Of a stretch of DNA of 29,712 nucleotides, positions 12,150 to 23,795 are shown one piece after another. The stretch is taken from assembly GCA_905250885.1 (NCBI GenBank), contig CAJNOQ010001645.1, positions 1 to 29,712 on the forward strand, in the 5' to 3' direction. Both the position numbers and the translations under genes were made by a program. The stretch is from Didymodactylos carnosus. Taxonomy: Eukaryota > Rotifera > Eurotatoria > Philodinida > Philodinidae. Each line of letters begins with the position of its first letter. Position 1 is the first letter of the stretch. The notes under the pieces are model-generated. The model was given only the letters and a program-made list of their open reading frames with translations. It made no database searches and was not told the origin of the DNA.

Positions 12150-14345
12150 CATCATAAGGGGACACCAGCATCCATCACTTTCAATGATGTAGATGGCAGA
12201 AAGGTTAAATGTTCAACATAAATTTGAAACACATTTTTTACCATATTTTTGATATATTAGCGGCGATAACTTGTTCATTACTTTATAGAAATGAATCAAA
12301 CGAAAGTATTTTCTTCTCAAGGACAAATCGGGGAGTTTTAGTTTTTGAATTAACTCTGACATCGATCCGTCGAATTTTTTGGAAATCATTCTTGCGGCTA
12401 ATTTCAAAATTTTATCAAGAGTTTTGGCATAACAATTGCTATCGTAGACGAGACAACAGTAATCGAGTTTGCTAAGAATACAAGCTCGAAAAATAGATAA
12501 CCGGGTGCTAATTGGAGCTTCCTTGAAAGTACGAAACACTGCTCCAAGCCGCCTTCTGCATCCGAGAACTAACTCGTCAACATGCTCTCCCCACGTGAGA
12601 TCGTCGCTTAAGCGCACGCCAAGTAAGACCACTGATTTTTCTCGCCTCATAACTGTTCCGTTTACCTTTAAAGAAATGTTATCAGCAACAGATGCACTAT
12701 GATTTGTAAAATAAATCCATGAGCATTTTGCATAATTTAATGTCCTGAGATTCTCTGAACACCACTCTTCCACTTTGTCAATAAAAGGTTGACAAATTGA
12801 AGTAGGGCACGTATCCGTAACCGGACACAACAACGAACAGTCATCTGCATACAAAACAGACAGGAAAGACAACTCGGTTACTAGACTCATATCGTTAATA
12901 AATATTAGAAACAACAAAGGACCCAAAATGGAACCGTTGAGGACTCCAGAAGGAACCTCTGCTGTTTCTGAATACGATGAGCCCACCTTCACTCGTTGTC
13001 TCCTCTCTGACCGATAACTTTCGAACCATCGATACGGTGCACCTTTTACTCCCGAAGCTGCAAGTTTCGATAGGAGTATTTGAAAGGGCACCCGATCGAA
13101 GGCTTTCTCAAAATCAAACATAACCACTATGGAATCGGTCCCATCATGCAGATTTTTAAATATGTTATGTGTAAGAAAAAGCAATGTATCCACTGTCCAG
13201 CAGTTCTTTCTAAAACCGAACTGTCGCGGCAAGAAAAATTTGTGCTTATCGAGATACGTAGCAAGTTGATCGTATACGAAACGTTCTTGCACTTTACTCA
13301 ATATCGACAAAAGAGAAACAGGCCTATACTTGTCCACCATTGCTTTTGGGCCCTTCTTTTGAACTAGAATTACATCCGCTAACTTCCAGGAGGAAGGATG
13401 CACACCGTTTTTGATTGAAATTGTAAACAGTCGATTGTAAGTGGTGGATTTGGTCAATAGCTCAAAGGCACATTCTTCCAGTAAACGCACCGTAATCCCA
13501 TCTGGTTCTGCTGCTATATCATTTCTCAGTCCACGAATAGTGTCTAATATTTCTGCCTTCGTTGGCAGAACTAGGACGAAGAGATCGTCTGTAACTGCTT
13601 TAGGTTTGTTACTAGGCCCTTTTTTTGGTTCAAAACATTTGATAAAAAATGCATTAAAAAGATTCGCCTTTTCCTTTTCCGTACTCGCTCTCTTATTTTC
13701 TAGCAATACTGTCGCTGGTAAATCATTTCCACCGTCCTTAGCCCGACTTATTCCTTTCCAGAAGTCATGGGACGACGTAAAGTGGCTAGCTAGTTTTCTA
13801 AAATATCTTTGTTTACTTCTTCTTAATTCACTAGGAGCCTTGTTTCGAACCTTCCGCTGTAAAACAGACGCTCGCGGAGATGGTTTGACTTTTGTACGCT
13901 GAAAGCTAATGTCTACGTAGAGTACAGTAATGTTTACTTGGGCGAAAAAACAACTTCTCACGTGGTTTTCGCTCTTTTAGAGGAACAAAGACTTAATACC
14001 CCTTTTTATAATATTTTGAAAAGTGTTCAAAGCACTACCCACAACATCGGTCAACAGAAAGTCATCCGATGATGCAGAGAATTGTTGTCTCATACTGTCC
14101 CAATCGCATGAATTAAAACCTCGATATTTGTTTGTTTTTTCTTCAGCTGATATAAAGATGTTTGAGAACTTACACAGAAGAATTCTGTGGTAGGAGAGTC
14201 CTAACGCGTCAAACATCCTTACAGCTGGTGGAAGCCAGTCTGATGGATAGAAAATATTATCTAAACGAGTACCTCCTATGGTAGTTGGTCTGCCATCTTC
14301 CACGTCTGCTCTATACACAAACAAGTCCAATCTGTTTCTATATAT
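12150..14345 (-). mobile_element. 5'-truncated APE-type non-LTR retrotransposon (LINE)
   Basis: About 2.2 kb on the minus strand retains the last part of an apurinic-type endonuclease, a complete-looking reverse transcriptase and a short C-terminal region. The organisation and motifs fit the Jockey/CR1/L2-like group of LINEs. I do not assign a named family. The 5' end stops within the endonuclease near 14345, typical of incomplete reverse transcription. The 3' end is uncertain. It probably lies near 12150, after a stretch reading GATGGATGCTGGTGTCCCC on the minus strand. I found no target-site duplication. It lies between the CEP97-like and malate dehydrogenase genes, on the same strand as both. 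Confidence 0.85.
12213..14339 (-). pseudogene. LINE ORF2 remnant: endonuclease end plus reverse transcriptase, one in-frame stop
   Basis: From about 14339 to 12213 one frame stays open for roughly 700 codons except for a single TAA at 13977-13979. The first part (NRLDLFVYRADVEDG, then TRLDNIF and RGFNSCDWDS) matches the end of an APE endonuclease; the usual SDH near its end reads SYH. The RT then shows DKYRPVSLLSILSKV, QFGFRKNC, FDFEKAFDRVPFQILL, GSILGPLLFLIFINDM and the catalytic LYADDCSLL, followed by a thumb and C-terminal region (VVLLGVRLSDDLTWGEHV, SKLDYCCLVYD). The normally conserved PQG before SILGPLLF reads LNG. With no 5' half, an internal stop and altered residues, it is almost certainly inactive, though young enough to keep a long frame. 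Confidence 0.85.
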
Positions 14346-14820
14346 TCATATTAGAGAATTAGCAAATAAGATATCTTTTTTCACATAAGATGTCCCACAT
14401 GTGGACATTTTTTCGGCTTCACCGAATCGATAGAAAAGAAAGATATGCATGCGCAAAAAGAGATAATATCTCTTTCTACCGCTTCTACCACTATGTTGCG
14501 TGTAGAGCGGATATTTCGAAAATCTTGATATAGTGACTTTAGTTCGCTTTGAAACTAAAAATAAACATCACCACTCGACTCAGCGCGGTCGATAAACTAT
14601 CTTGATCATCCAAGGTCAACTGGCCGAAATCGGGTCTCTCGAGAAAATGCCTATAGCTCCTGAATTCTCTACAAAAAGAGTAAAAAAGGTCGCGCTCACA
14701 CTTCAGTAGAAGGCTTACGCGATTCAGCCACTTAGTTCCAGTTTTGTCGTCGTAACTTTTATCTTTCAGAAACAATCTTTGTTTTCGAAGCAAAACTGAT
14801 ACTCCTTCTAGATGGTTCAT
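14346..14820 (-). pseudogene. Unassigned coding-like remnant, possibly nuclear-receptor ligand-binding domain
   Basis: Minus-strand 14820-14539 is open and reads like true protein. Its FLERPDFGQLTLDDQDSL resembles the helix 3-4 signature of nuclear receptor ligand-binding domains (F..xPxFxxLxxxDQxxLL). A second stretch in another frame at about 14440-14346 contains KKDILFANSLI, which resembles the LLFAP beta-turn further along the same domain. The LINE 5' boundary follows directly. No DNA-binding zinc-finger module is visible nearby, and there are stops between the two stretches, so this is at most a fragment. The similarity is short and judged by eye. It could be chance, or extra LINE sequence. 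Confidence 0.25.
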
Positions 14821-15062
14821 CGCAGGACTTTAATTTTTGTTCGAAAGCTACGATCTTTATCTAAAAGCCGTCCGTAGCGATTTTGAAATTTATTTCTTGA
14901 GCCGAGAAAATGGAAAATGACTATCGAGGATTACGGGGTTTTGACTTAAAATGTGTAGAAAATGAACAGAAAAGTACAAAAATCGCCACGGGTAGTTTTT
15001 AGATAAGGATCGTAGCTTCCACACAAAAATTTTAGTCCTTCGATGAACCCTCTAGGAGTATC
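14798..15062. repeat. Long imperfect inverted repeat
   Basis: Arms of about 85 bp (14798-14884 and 14979-15062) are reverse complements with scattered mismatches and small gaps, around a loop of about 94 bp. Clear matching blocks are GGTTCATCG, GGACT..AATTTTTGT, AAGCTACGATC, TTATCTAAAA and GCGATTTT, each found inverted in the other arm. Transcribed RNA could fold into a long hairpin. It sits about 0.45 kb from the LINE 5' edge. Candidate explanations are a foldback or MITE-type element, or a palindromic rearrangement. No coding function is visible inside. Confidence 0.7.
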
Positions 15063-16338
15063 AATTCTACTGTGAGCCCTTTTTGTTCCTTGAAACCCGT
15101 CCAACGGTTCGGGCTGAAATTTTCAGCATAACCTAGTTGAGCGATGACTCGTGACCTCTGAACCATTCATCAAAATTGGATGCATAATAAAGTAAAAAAG
15201 TTCTCTAAGGGGAGAGAGTTCTTAATTATTCCTTTTTATTAAAACGTGTTTGTCTATGTTAAAAACCTCTTCGAACTCGTCTAAAACAAGAACAATATTT
15301 TTGTGTGAAAAACCATGTTCCAATTCGTTTTGATTTGAGAAACGGCATTTCAATTTTCAGTTTAGATATGGTAGTTTTATTCAGCATTCGTTTAGAGTAC
15401 ATCCTATGCTAATAAAATATTAAATGGCTCATCTTTAGGTGTACGCCGTCTGTTTCTATAGTCTAGCAAACAGAGATTTCGATGAGAATGGGGGATATAA
15501 TAGATTCTTTCCTTCTCTCCTTTTCAAAATGTTACTCAGAAAATATTGAGATACTGAAAGATGAGAATTTTATAAGAATTCCTTCAGTATGATTTAGATA
15601 CCAATGTGTAATCAGCGTGATTACATCAAGGTTTGACAGGACATTTTTAAATGAGCATAGATTCGGAAATGCTAAGCTGTCCAATATCGAAGAAAATATG
15701 CCAAGAAAACGAACATATAGCAGATAGTTGTAGTCACTATTGAAACGTTACTCACAAACCTATCAAAGTGCATGTTTTACGCGTTTTTCTCCTTATCCTT
15801 TTCTATTGTCTATGAATGTGTTTGTAGCTTGTAACATCACTGGTCTATGATTGGAGTTTAATATTAGAAAAACAAAAAACGGTAATTGTTCGAAATAGAA
15901 CTAGCTTACCGTCCATCTTTTAATAGTACATACACAATCGACGACGCTTAGCATTCGTGATGGATGATGCGTCAACTTACTCTAAATAGAATCAAAAAGC
16001 TTGATTTTTCTCATCAGAAAAACAAAGGCTTAAGAACACAAACAAAAAAGCACTACATACAGATAGTTGTATATGCTAAGCATATGTTTGTTTTATTTAA
16101 TAAAAAAATACTAATCATAATAAAAAAATTTAATGAGTTCAATAATAAAAAAACAACATCGTTTTAATCACTGCCGCTTACAGATAAATAAAAAAATAAC
16201 ATTAAAATAAAGGAAAAATGCGAACAGCTAGAACTACTGTATATGTGTTGCGAAGAGAACTTCAATACAAAACTACGACACGTTACTAACCATCGGATTA
16301 ACCTATAATTTTGCCTTTTCCTGATAATCATTTTCTAG
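15063..16338. other. Intergenic, no supported gene
   Basis: About 1.3 kb of AT-rich sequence without a convincing open frame on either strand. A short hairpin, GTTCTCT..GGGGAGAGAGTTC, occurs near 15199-15220. The portion next to 16338 is expected to carry the 3' UTR of the malate dehydrogenase gene on the minus strand. I see no clear polyadenylation signal. Confidence 0.5.
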
Positions 16339-17978
16339 TCATTCGGTACTTGTGGCTTTTAATGCATCATTTTTTTCTTCAATTAATTCTTTTTGTGTTT
16401 TATCCATCAAATCACGTGACCAATCATCAATTTTTAAATCTTGTACAATCGAAATTTTACCATCTTTAATTTGAACAGGATAACTGTAAACAAGGCCTTT
16501 TTCAATACCGTAAGAACCATCGCTAATCAAACCCATTGAGGTAAATTCATGCTAGAAACATAAGGGAGGGATAAAGAAAAAAAATTAGATTGAAAGTATG
16601 ATTGATGACATACATCTTTTGTTCCAAACCACCAGTCACGCATATGATCACAAATAGCTTTAGCAGCTGACATTGCCGAAGAGAGTTTTCGAGCGGCTAT
16701 AACAGCAGCACCACGTTTTTGAACAATCTAAAACGATATAATCGAAGATTGAAAATCAAATTTTTTCTGTGAAATTGAACACAGTGCAATTGTCAATTTC
16801 ATCTTACTCTTTCGGATAAATCCTTCGCCTTTAGTGAAGTATCTCTTATTTATACAATCAGATAAAAACGAATTGGTCTTACCGAAACAAAATCGTTTTT
16901 CAACCAATTATCATCTTTAAGGGCATCATAAGCTGGTGTTTCTTTTCCATTAACATTGACAGTTGCAGAACGTGCATCAGGAAATTGTGTGGAAGAATGA
17001 TTCCCCCAAATAATGACATTTTTAACTGATTTTGGAGATATTTTCAATCTAGATGCTATTTGACCAATGGCGCGATTATGATCTAAATATGATAACGAAA
17101 TGACATTAATAATATTTAGTATATCAAAATTTCTTCTTGCTGATTTAAAGATAGAGTTGTTTTTTTACACTAGAGGTCATATTTACCTAATCGTGTTAAA
17201 CATGTAAAATTTTCACGTGGAATTGATGGCGCATTTTGAGCTAGTATAAAACAATTTGTATTAGCTGGATTGCCAACGACAAGTATCTGAAAAGTCATAT
17301 ATATATATATTATTATTAGAAAATAATAAATTTTAACGAAGATCAAACGATACCTTGCACGTTTTTTTTGCAAACTTTTCTAAAGCTTGCCCTTGTGGTT
17401 TAAATATTTTAACATTAGCACTAAGTAAATCTTTTCGTTCCATTCCTTCTTTACGTGGCATAGCACCAACAAATAAAGCCACATCAATATCTTTGAATGC
17501 CACCTCTACACTATCCGTTGGAAAAACACCTTGAAATCAAGAAAATCAAAGATGAAAAGATAGTCAGTTAAAAAAAAGAAGTTTACCTTTAACAAGCGGC
17601 AATGAGCAATCTTCAATTTCCATTACAACACCTTGAAGAACGCCTAGCATGGGAGTTATGTCCAATAAATTCACAATTAAGTCCTAGAAACAAAAATAAA
17701 TAAATACTGAGTGATGAAAATATGCATCATTCTTACTGCGTACAAACCTGCTCTTGTCCAAATACATCTCCACTACATATCTGATATAAAAGTGAATATG
17801 CTATTTGTCCAGCTGCACCTGTAATTACAATTCTAAGAGGACCCTTTCCATCACCGGTCTAAATAAGAAAAAACGATGAAAGAATTAGTTTATACTTAGA
17901 TTATTCATCTATAGCACAAAACAGTTTCACAGAATTTTTCACGAACTTATTGAGTTTTAATACACTTACCGACGTCAT
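16339..17978 (-). CDS. MDH1: Cytosolic malate dehydrogenase
   Basis: Eight exons give 339 residues, against about 334 in vertebrate MDH1: 17978-17970, 17858-17748, 17683-17587, 17529-17354, 17286-17187, 17082-16883, 16727-16614, 16551-16339. The first coding exon is only 9 nt (Met-Thr-Ser). The enzyme reversibly oxidises malate to oxaloacetate with NAD and acts in the malate-aspartate shuttle. Visible signatures are the Rossmann glycine motif [13 protein letters not shown] (about 16-28), substrate-binding arginines in [12 protein letters not shown] (98 and 104), [10 protein letters not shown], the [11 protein letters not shown] segment with catalytic Asp165, and [14 protein letters not shown] with catalytic His193. 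There is no N-terminal targeting peptide and the sequence follows the cytoplasmic rather than the mitochondrial type, so a cytosolic location is expected. The frame is intact throughout, all introns are GT-AG, and the phases agree. A tandem duplication lies within 100 bp upstream. Confidence 0.96.
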
Positions 17979-18069
17979 CGTTTCGTGTTGTTTAAAGGAA
18001 AGAAGATATGTTGGATCTAAAATAAGGGTAATATTCTTCAACATAACTAGATTTCTGTTCTTTATACTT

Positions 18070-18497
18070 CATCTGTCCCATAGTCGCTTTTGATGACTGC
18101 CGGTTGTCTCAACAATCACGTAAAGACAACAACTATGATGAAAATAATATAGGCAAATGTACAGACACCATAATCGCACAAAAACAGATTATAGTAACGC
18201 CTTTTCATTGCCATTTTGGATAGCAAACAGCACATTTCCTTTTCCACTGTATGCATCTATCTTCTTCTCGCCAGCATATATTTCATCTGTCTCATAGTCG
18301 CTTTTATTGACTGCCGGTTATTTCAACAATCACGTAAAGACAACAACTATGATGAAAATAATATAGGCAAATGTACAGACACCATAATCGTACAAAGACA
18401 GATTATAGTAACGCCTTTTCATTGCCATTTTGGATAGAAAACAGCGCATTTCAAAATGAGTCGTTTTTACCACTCTATGCATATATCCTCTTCTCGA
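18070..18497. repeat. Tandem duplication, two copies of about 214 bp
   Basis: Copy 1 (about 18070-18283) and copy 2 (about 18284-18497) are highly similar. Long stretches such as the one from AACAATCACGTAAAGAC to GCCATTTTGGATAG are nearly identical, differing by a few substitutions and one extra C. The copies diverge more near their ends, where CTGTATGCATCTATC matches CTCTATGCATATATC. The duplication lies in the likely promoter side of the malate dehydrogenase gene (start at 17978, minus). No protein-coding function is evident in either copy. Confidence 0.85.
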
Positions 18498-19632
18498 CAG
18501 TAAAGCCTTAATTAGTTAGTCAAAGATTTGACACACGTCCCCTTAATCTGTTCTTTATTCCGCAAAAATCAATTGCAGGTTCGGTTTAGCTTGTCCGTAG
18601 TGGCTTACTTCGTACGCAATATCCTCTGAATCGCGGTACTTTTAAAAAAATGTACTACATCTTTTGATGTGTAGTAAGCTCCTGGAACTTTTTCGAAAAT
18701 ATACTATACCCTGATCCAGAAATTGTTGCGTACAAGATGATCGACAATGGAGAGTCCGAATCTGCAATTGATTTCAGTCGAACAAGCAGCTGAGAGTTTG
18801 CGATCTCATGATATGAACTGTTCTGCTCGAACTAAAAGTCAACTGAGATAAATCTTTAGTCGGAACATAATGCACAAGTGATTGGTTTATCGTACTCTAT
18901 GTCTGTGCTTGATGCGCAAATCATTTGAGTCCTATAGTTGAATTGTTATTTGCTGATTTTTTCGACAAGTCGATACAAATATATGAATCATCACCTAACC
19001 GTGAAATCAACCTTCCGATGCATATTATGATAAGAAATGAATGCATTTACAATATGCTGTGACTGCAATACGTTATTGTAGTCCTGTTTTCAATTCATAA
19101 GAGCATAGACTTACGTTTAGATACGCGTAAAGCAAATACTATAGTACTAAGTTGTTACAAACGGTATAAAAGAATCAGAAATTTGTTGGTTTTGGAATCT
19201 TTGCTTCTGATATATATTGACAGATAAGGATGCACTGGATGGGAAAGATAGAACTAAAGTGGTACAGTTAATGTAAACTATGTTTCTTCTGAAAGATTAA
19301 AGCTTAAATTATTCTCAGGTTCTGTAATAAAGTATGAGGATAGCTAGAATTGTACATTGATTTAAGTTTGATTAAAATCTAGTTTATCTCTTTTTCAATG
19401 TGTAAAATAGACTCTTTATCATCAGTTCTTAATTAGTCTTGTCATTTCGGTCATATCGCGCAACTAATTTGAAACACTAATTTCTATTTTTTATTTGTCT
19501 TTATATTTTCGTTGTTTTTTTCCTCTGTTTCAAGTATTTATTATTTTCTGACATCAACATTCCAAAATAAAAAAAAATATACGTTCGAAGAGAGAATATG
19601 TCGTAAGTGACCATATTCATGTTTAAATTCGA
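18498..19632. other. Intergenic, upstream of the ATP9-like gene
   Basis: About 1.1 kb between the tandem duplication and the ATP9-like start codon. It holds no convincing coding sequence and no obvious repeat. It is expected to include the ATP9 promoter and 5' UTR, and perhaps part of the divergent malate dehydrogenase promoter. A short pyrimidine-rich stretch followed by A-rich sequence lies at about 19480-19580. No specific core-promoter motif can be defended. Confidence 0.5.
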
Positions 19633-22600
19633 ATGGAAAATGTTCCTTTAGTTGGTAAAAACAATGAAGTTAATAATATTGAATATTCAGATGAATACGA
19701 ATTAACATCAACGCAAGCCTCTGCACAACCGCAACAACAAACATCAATAAAAAATCGTCGTGAAACTAAACAAACAACAAATCTCACAAAGTGTTTTCAA
19801 AATCCTTTTCGTACGTTTTCCATTAAGTAGCAAACATTAACATTCGTAACTCTAAATATTAACAAAATTAGTATTAGTTATTATCTTTTTCAGGTAAACG
19901 GCAACCAGAAGAAAAACACAAAACAACAATGGGTTTATCTTGTTCATCACTTCTCTCCTTTTTTCGTAATAAATCTCATAAAACTCAACCTCGAAATGTA
20001 ACAATTGGTCATCGTGAATCAAATCAAACATTTTATCCACGAAATGTCATTAGAAATCAGAAATATAATATTTTAACATTCATTCCATTAGTTTTATTTG
20101 AACAATTTCGTTTTTTTCTTAATCTATATTTTTTGGTTATGGCTTGCACTCAATTTTTTCCCGCATTTCGTATCGGCTATTTATATACGTACTGGGGTCC
20201 ATTAGGTTTCGTTTTATGTGTGACAATGATAAAAGAAGCTATTGATGATATTAAACGTGCGTATCGTGATAAAGAATTAAATTCACAAGTGTATTCATTA
20301 ATTCGAAATGGAAAACGTCAACAAGTACCCAGTTCAGATTTAAAAGTGTCTGATGTTATTGTTATTCAAAAAAATCAAAGAATACCAGCCGATGTGGTGT
20401 TGCTGCAAACATCGGATAAATCAGGTAAAGTCATAAAAAATGTTAAAAATATTTCCAAACGTTTATGGAAGATTATCTTTTGGTAAAATTTTTTTTATTC
20501 TGATCTTAGGCACTTGTTTTATTCGCACTGATCAATTGGATGGTGAAACAGATTGGAAATTACGCATAGCAATACCGACTACACAGCAAATAGATGATAT
20601 TTCAATATTGACAACGGATACGGCTGTTTTAGGTAAAATTCATGCTGAACCACCACGTTTAGATATTCATGAATTTAACGGGGTCTTATCATTGAAAAAT
20701 GATGAACCATTAAGTGTTGAGAATATACTATGGGCTGGCACAGTGTTGGCCACTGGAGAATCTGTTTGTTGTGTCATCTACACAGGATCAGATACACGAA
20801 GTGTGCTGAACACATCGAAACCACGTAATAAAGTTGGTCTCGTAGATTTGGAGATAAATACATTGACAAAATTATTATTTGTTGCTCTCGTTTTACTCAG
20901 TCTTATCATGTTGTTATTAAAAGGATTTAAAGGACCATGGTGGCGTTATGCCGTGCGATTTTTTCTCCTATTTTCATACATGATACCAATTAGTTTAAGA
21001 GTCAATTTGGATCTGGGAAAAATGGTTTATTCATGGTTTATCGAGAAAGACAAACATATACCAGACTCAGCTGTTCGAACATCAACCATACCAGAAGAGT
21101 TGGGACGAATTGGATATTTATTATCAGATAAGACAGGTAAAAGATGCTACAAAATTCAAATTTATGAGAGAAAAATGTGATCTCGAATCTACTCTGCTAT
21201 CATTTTATATGGTACTCTCTACAAGATCAGTTATTTCAATTGAAAGGTAAATGTATACTTGTCCCATCTTTCTAACGTGTGCGCGTGTTACTAGGCACAT
21301 TGACTCAAAATTTGATGGTATTTAAACGCATTCATCTGGGCACAGTATCGTACACAAATGAAAATCAAACGGAAATTGCTCAATTAATTAAACAACAATA
21401 TAAACAACAATCGCCTCAACTACAACCTGCCTCCACTATACAAAAACGAAGTGTGGTCAAACGAACTGAAGCTACCAAGGTTCCCGATGCTGTTAAAGCA
21501 TTAGCTCTATGTCATAATGTTACACCCGTTTTTGAACAAAAATCCGAGATACTGGTATCACAACAGTCACCTGTAAAGACACCGACGAGTACGTGGAGTG
21601 ATAAATTTTCACTACATAGTTCAAGAACAGAATCACCAATAACAGCAGCAACGATCAGTGAGTTATCGGATGAACAGCAAGCGGCACAACCACTGGGAAC
21701 AAATACGCAAGAAGGTATATGTCTTTTTTTTATATGTCTTCACGATATCAATAAGTGTATCTCTTTTGTATTATAGGTGTTACCTATCAAGCCTCGAGTC
21801 CCGATGAAATAGCGTTAGTTGAATGGACAGAACAAGTTGGTTTAACACTAGTTCATCGTGATTTACAAAGCATCACATTACGTTTAAATTCCAGTCAACA
21901 AACACTCCATTATCATATATTACAATTATTTCCATTTACATCAGAAACAAAACGAATGGGAATTATAGTACGAGATGATCAAACAAACGAAATTATCTTC
22001 TATTTGAAAGGTGCCGATATTGTTATGCAACCTATTGTCCAATATAACGATTGGTTACAAGAAGAATGTTCAAATATGGCTAGAGAAGGTTTACGAACGT
22101 TGGTTGTAGCAAAAAAAATTCTCACAGAAGAACAATATCAAGAGTTTGAACAACGTTTATTGAAAGCAAAATTACAAACAATTGATAGAAATAAACGAGT
22201 GCTTGAAATAATTGAAACATTAGAAAGAGAAATGGAATTGTTATGTGTTACAGGTAAGCATTAGCTGTAGTAAATGAACCTAATTACATCAACACGTTTA
22301 CATCGTGTAGGAGTTGAAGACAAATTACAAGAAAACGTTCGTCAAACACTAGAAATTCTGCGTAATGCGGGTATTAAAATATGGATGTTAACAGGTGATA
22401 AATTAGAAACGGCGACATGTATAGCTAAAAGTTCAAAATTGATTGGTCGTGAACATGACATTTATACGTTTAAATCGATATCAACGCGTGAAGATTGTCT
22501 ACAAGAATTGAATATGTTTCGACGTAAAGCCGATGCGTGTCTGATTATTACCGGTGATACATTACAAGTATGTTTGGGATTTTATGAATCGGATCTGGCA

Positions 22601-23795
22601 GAATTAGTTATCCAATGTCCGGCTGTTGTCGTCTGTCGATGTTCACCAACACAAAAAGCACATGTTGTTAATCTGCTAAAAAAATACGGAGAAAAACGAG
22701 TGCGAGTGTGTGCAAGTAAGTGGTTTGTTTCATAGCGATCATTTCTTTGGTTTTATCTGGCTAATATGTCTTTGCTATCTGCATTTTCTCTTCTAGTCGG
22801 AGATGGAGGAAATGATGTCAGCATGATACGTGAGTAAAAAGATCTTACGTTTGTAACAATTTACTACTTGACATTCATTTATTTATTTAGAAGCAGCTGA
22901 TGTTGGTATAGGAATTGTAGGAAAAGAAGGTACGTTTGTCAAAAATATTATTTGAATTATTTAAGAAAAATTATTTAATTCTATTACTCTAGGAAAACAA
23001 GCATCATCAGCCGCTGATTTTAGTATAAATCAATTTAGCTATTTATCTCGTTTATTATTGGTACATGGACGTAATTCGTATAAACGTTCAGCTGCTTTAT
23101 CTCAATTTATCATGCATCGTGGTCTCATTATTAGCGTTATGCAGGCTGTTTTCTCATCGATATTTTATTTTTCATCTGTTTCACTTTATCAAGGTTTTCT
23201 GTTAGTTGGCTATGCTACAATTTACACAATGTTTTCTGTGTTTTCGTTAGTATTAGATAAAGATGTACAACCAGAAATTGCTCTATTATATCCAGAACTG
23301 TATAAAGAATTGTCGAAAGGACGTTCACTATCGCTTAAAACATTTTTTCTTTGGGTATTTATTTCCATTTATCAAGGTGGTGCTATTATGTACGGTTCAT
23401 TTTTGCTATTCGATGATGATTTTATTCATGTTGTATCAATTACATTCACATCATTGATATTAACAGAATTGTTAATGGTTTCATTAACAATACGTAAGTA
23501 ACAAGAACTTGTGAGAATTCATAATTATCTCAAGATCTATGCTTTTATTCTAGGTACATGGCATCCATTGATGATAGTTGCCCAATTATTGAGTTTAGCC
23601 TGTTATGTGCTATCATTAATTGTATTTAAATCATATTTTGATGCTCAATTTTTACAATCATTTGATTTTATTTGGAAAGTATTAGTTGTCACACTGGCAT
23701 CATGTTTGCCACTGTATATTCTTAAATTTATTCAAGTAAAATGTGCACCACCAATACAAACAAAATTACAACAATATTATACAACATTAAAATAG
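19633..23795 (+). CDS. ATP9: Class-2 P4-type ATPase (phospholipid flippase), ATP9/Neo1 group
   Basis: Ten exons give about 1150 residues, like ATP9B: 19633-19810, 19894-20424, 20510-21136, 21295-21714, 21777-22253, 22311-22715, 22797-22829, 22891-22929, 22993-23493, 23554-23795. Family members move phospholipids across Golgi/endosomal membranes and, unlike other P4-ATPases, do not need a CDC50 subunit. In order: a variable N-terminus ([11 protein letters not shown]), the conserved [18 protein letters not shown], two membrane segments (about 123-175), the actuator motif QLDGETDWK (247-250), membrane segments 3-4 with the P4-type PISLR, the phosphorylation site DKTGTLT (Asp443, split by an intron), a Q/S-rich insert, nucleotide-binding YQASSPDE and FYLKGAD, then [18 protein letters not shown] (881-886), [16 protein letters not shown], and six C-terminal membrane segments. 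All catalytic motifs are intact. The full-length match, including WKLRIAIP and CRCSPTQKA, places it with ATP9 rather than ATP8, 10 or 11. ATP9A and ATP9B cannot be told apart here. Confidence 0.96.

Noticed and set aside
13441-13902. Plus-strand open frame of 153 codons
   Set aside because: It is antisense to the reverse transcriptase frame of the LINE and has no recognisable protein features.
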